Source: Brevibacillus_C sp046036945 (GTDB lineage: Bacteria; Bacillota; Bacilli; Brevibacillales; Brevibacillaceae). Taken from it: a stretch of DNA of 64,000 nucleotides. The stretch lies in contig NZ_JBJQOQ010000002.1 in assembly GCF_046036945.1 (NCBI RefSeq), forward strand, positions 124,001-188,000, written 5' to 3'. Both the position numbers and the translations under genes were made by a program. Positions 63,742-64,000 of the stretch are shown in pieces (position 1 is the stretch's first letter; every line of letters begins with the position of its first letter). The notes under the pieces were generated by a model, which ran no database searches, was not told the DNA's origin, and saw only the letters and a program-made list of their open reading frames with translations.

Positions 63742-64000
63742 ATGAAAAAGATCAAAGTGTTGACGGTGTTTGGCACTCGGCCTGAGGCGATTAAAATGGC
63801 CCCGCTGGTCCACGAGTTGAAACGCCGTCCGGAGCAGATCGAATCGATCGTTTGCGTCACGGCCCAGCATCGGCAAATGCTTGATCAGGTTCTGGATATT
63901 TTTGGGATTGTGCCTGATCTTGATTTGAACATTATGAAAGAACGCCAGACGCTGGTTGATGTAACGGTGCGCGGCCTGGAGAGCCTCGATCGGGTGATGA
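63742..64000 (+). CDS. wecB: UDP-N-acetylglucosamine 2-epimerase, 5' part, cut by window edge
   Basis: The first 86 codons are present: MKKIKVLTVFGTRPEAIKMA, PLVHELKRR, VTAQHRQMLDQVLDIFGIVP and DLDLNIMKERQTL. These are the start and first conserved block of the non-hydrolysing epimerase (WecB/MnaA) that makes UDP-ManNAc for teichoic acid linkage units or secondary wall polymer. The latter would be relevant to the SLH proteins of this window. ATG 63742 with AAGTAGGTG upstream, nine bases behind upp. The frame remains open to base 64000. Confidence 0.93.
   Translation, partial: MKKIKVLTVFGTRPEAIKMAPLVHELKRRPEQIESIVCVTAQHRQMLDQVLDIFGIVPDLDLNIMKERQTLVDVTVRGLESLDRVM

Noticed and set aside
1..64000. 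CRISPR arrays, insertion sequences, prophage genes, tRNA or rRNA genes
   Set aside because: No repeat-spacer pattern, transposase or integrase motif, phage structural gene or tRNA-like cloverleaf was noticed on either strand by reading; weak or degenerate cases could be missed without a search tool.

Overview
The window is a chromosomal segment of a spore-forming, low-to-mid GC Gram-positive bacterium of the Bacillales, most like Brevibacillus or another Paenibacillaceae member. The grounds are: spo0F, spoIIR, a forespore-type penicillin-binding protein and a YhcN/YlaJ-type lipoprotein; the delta subunit gene rpoE; S-layer-homology proteins; and gene order that follows the Bacillus subtilis ywfO-ywgA-ywhD-pbpG-speEB-ywiB-argS and fadF-rpoE-pyrG-spo0F-fbaA-tal-murA-glpX-rho-rpmE-tdk-prfA-prmC-spoIIR-ywlC-mntP-ywlE-rpiB-ywlG-glyA-upp strings, with insertions. 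Nearly every gene is on the + strand; the exceptions are selD (cut by the left edge), the penicillin-binding protein gene and a 48-codon gene behind argS.

Layout. 1-3.4 kb: divergent selD and mnmH (selenium for tRNA 2-selenouridine), an M29 aminopeptidase and a RluA-type pseudouridine synthase. 3.4-8.2 kb: ArsR repressor, membrane fusion lipoprotein and RND pump in one operon with a 16-bp dyad behind its promoter. 8.2-10.1 kb: ywfO-ywgA. 10.2-19.2 kb: an accessory island of secreted and membrane proteins (degenerate SLH protein, copper-amine-oxidase-N domain protein, a 1475-residue protein with seven cysteine-paired modules, a PPC-LCAT lipase and two small membrane proteins), partly AT-rich. 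19.3-26.7 kb: ywhD, an 85-codon gene, convergent pbpG, then speE-speB and ywiB-argS. 26.7-31.1 kb: the 48-codon gene, a sigma-54 activator, lysine 2,3-aminomutase behind a textbook -24/-12 promoter, and an SLH-PrcB_C surface protein. 31.1-43 kb: fadF; a thiolase, 3-hydroxyacyl-CoA dehydrogenase, two acyl-CoA dehydrogenases and MeaB; then a TetR repressor with icmF. 43-64 kb: the conserved housekeeping and sporulation block, with a LysM-M23 protein and an uncharacterised radical SAM protein lying between rho and rpmE, ending in a cut wecB.

How parts work together. The acyl-CoA block looks like one regulon: related dyads lie at the promoters of fadF, the thiolase operon and tetR-icmF. IcmF carries Phe590 and Gln734 where methylmalonyl-CoA mutases have Tyr and Arg, which points to isobutyryl-/butyryl-CoA. 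The lysine aminomutase unit has matching 20-bp dyads before the activator gene and upstream of the sigma-54 promoter. pyrG has the hallmarks of the CTP-sensing reiterative-G attenuator, spo0F has a sigma-H promoter, and spoIIR and pbpG share a forespore promoter design. The least explained parts are the 10-19 kb surface island, the radical SAM protein, the signal-less LysM-M23 protein and the 48- and 85-residue proteins. All homology statements come from reading motifs; no database search was run.
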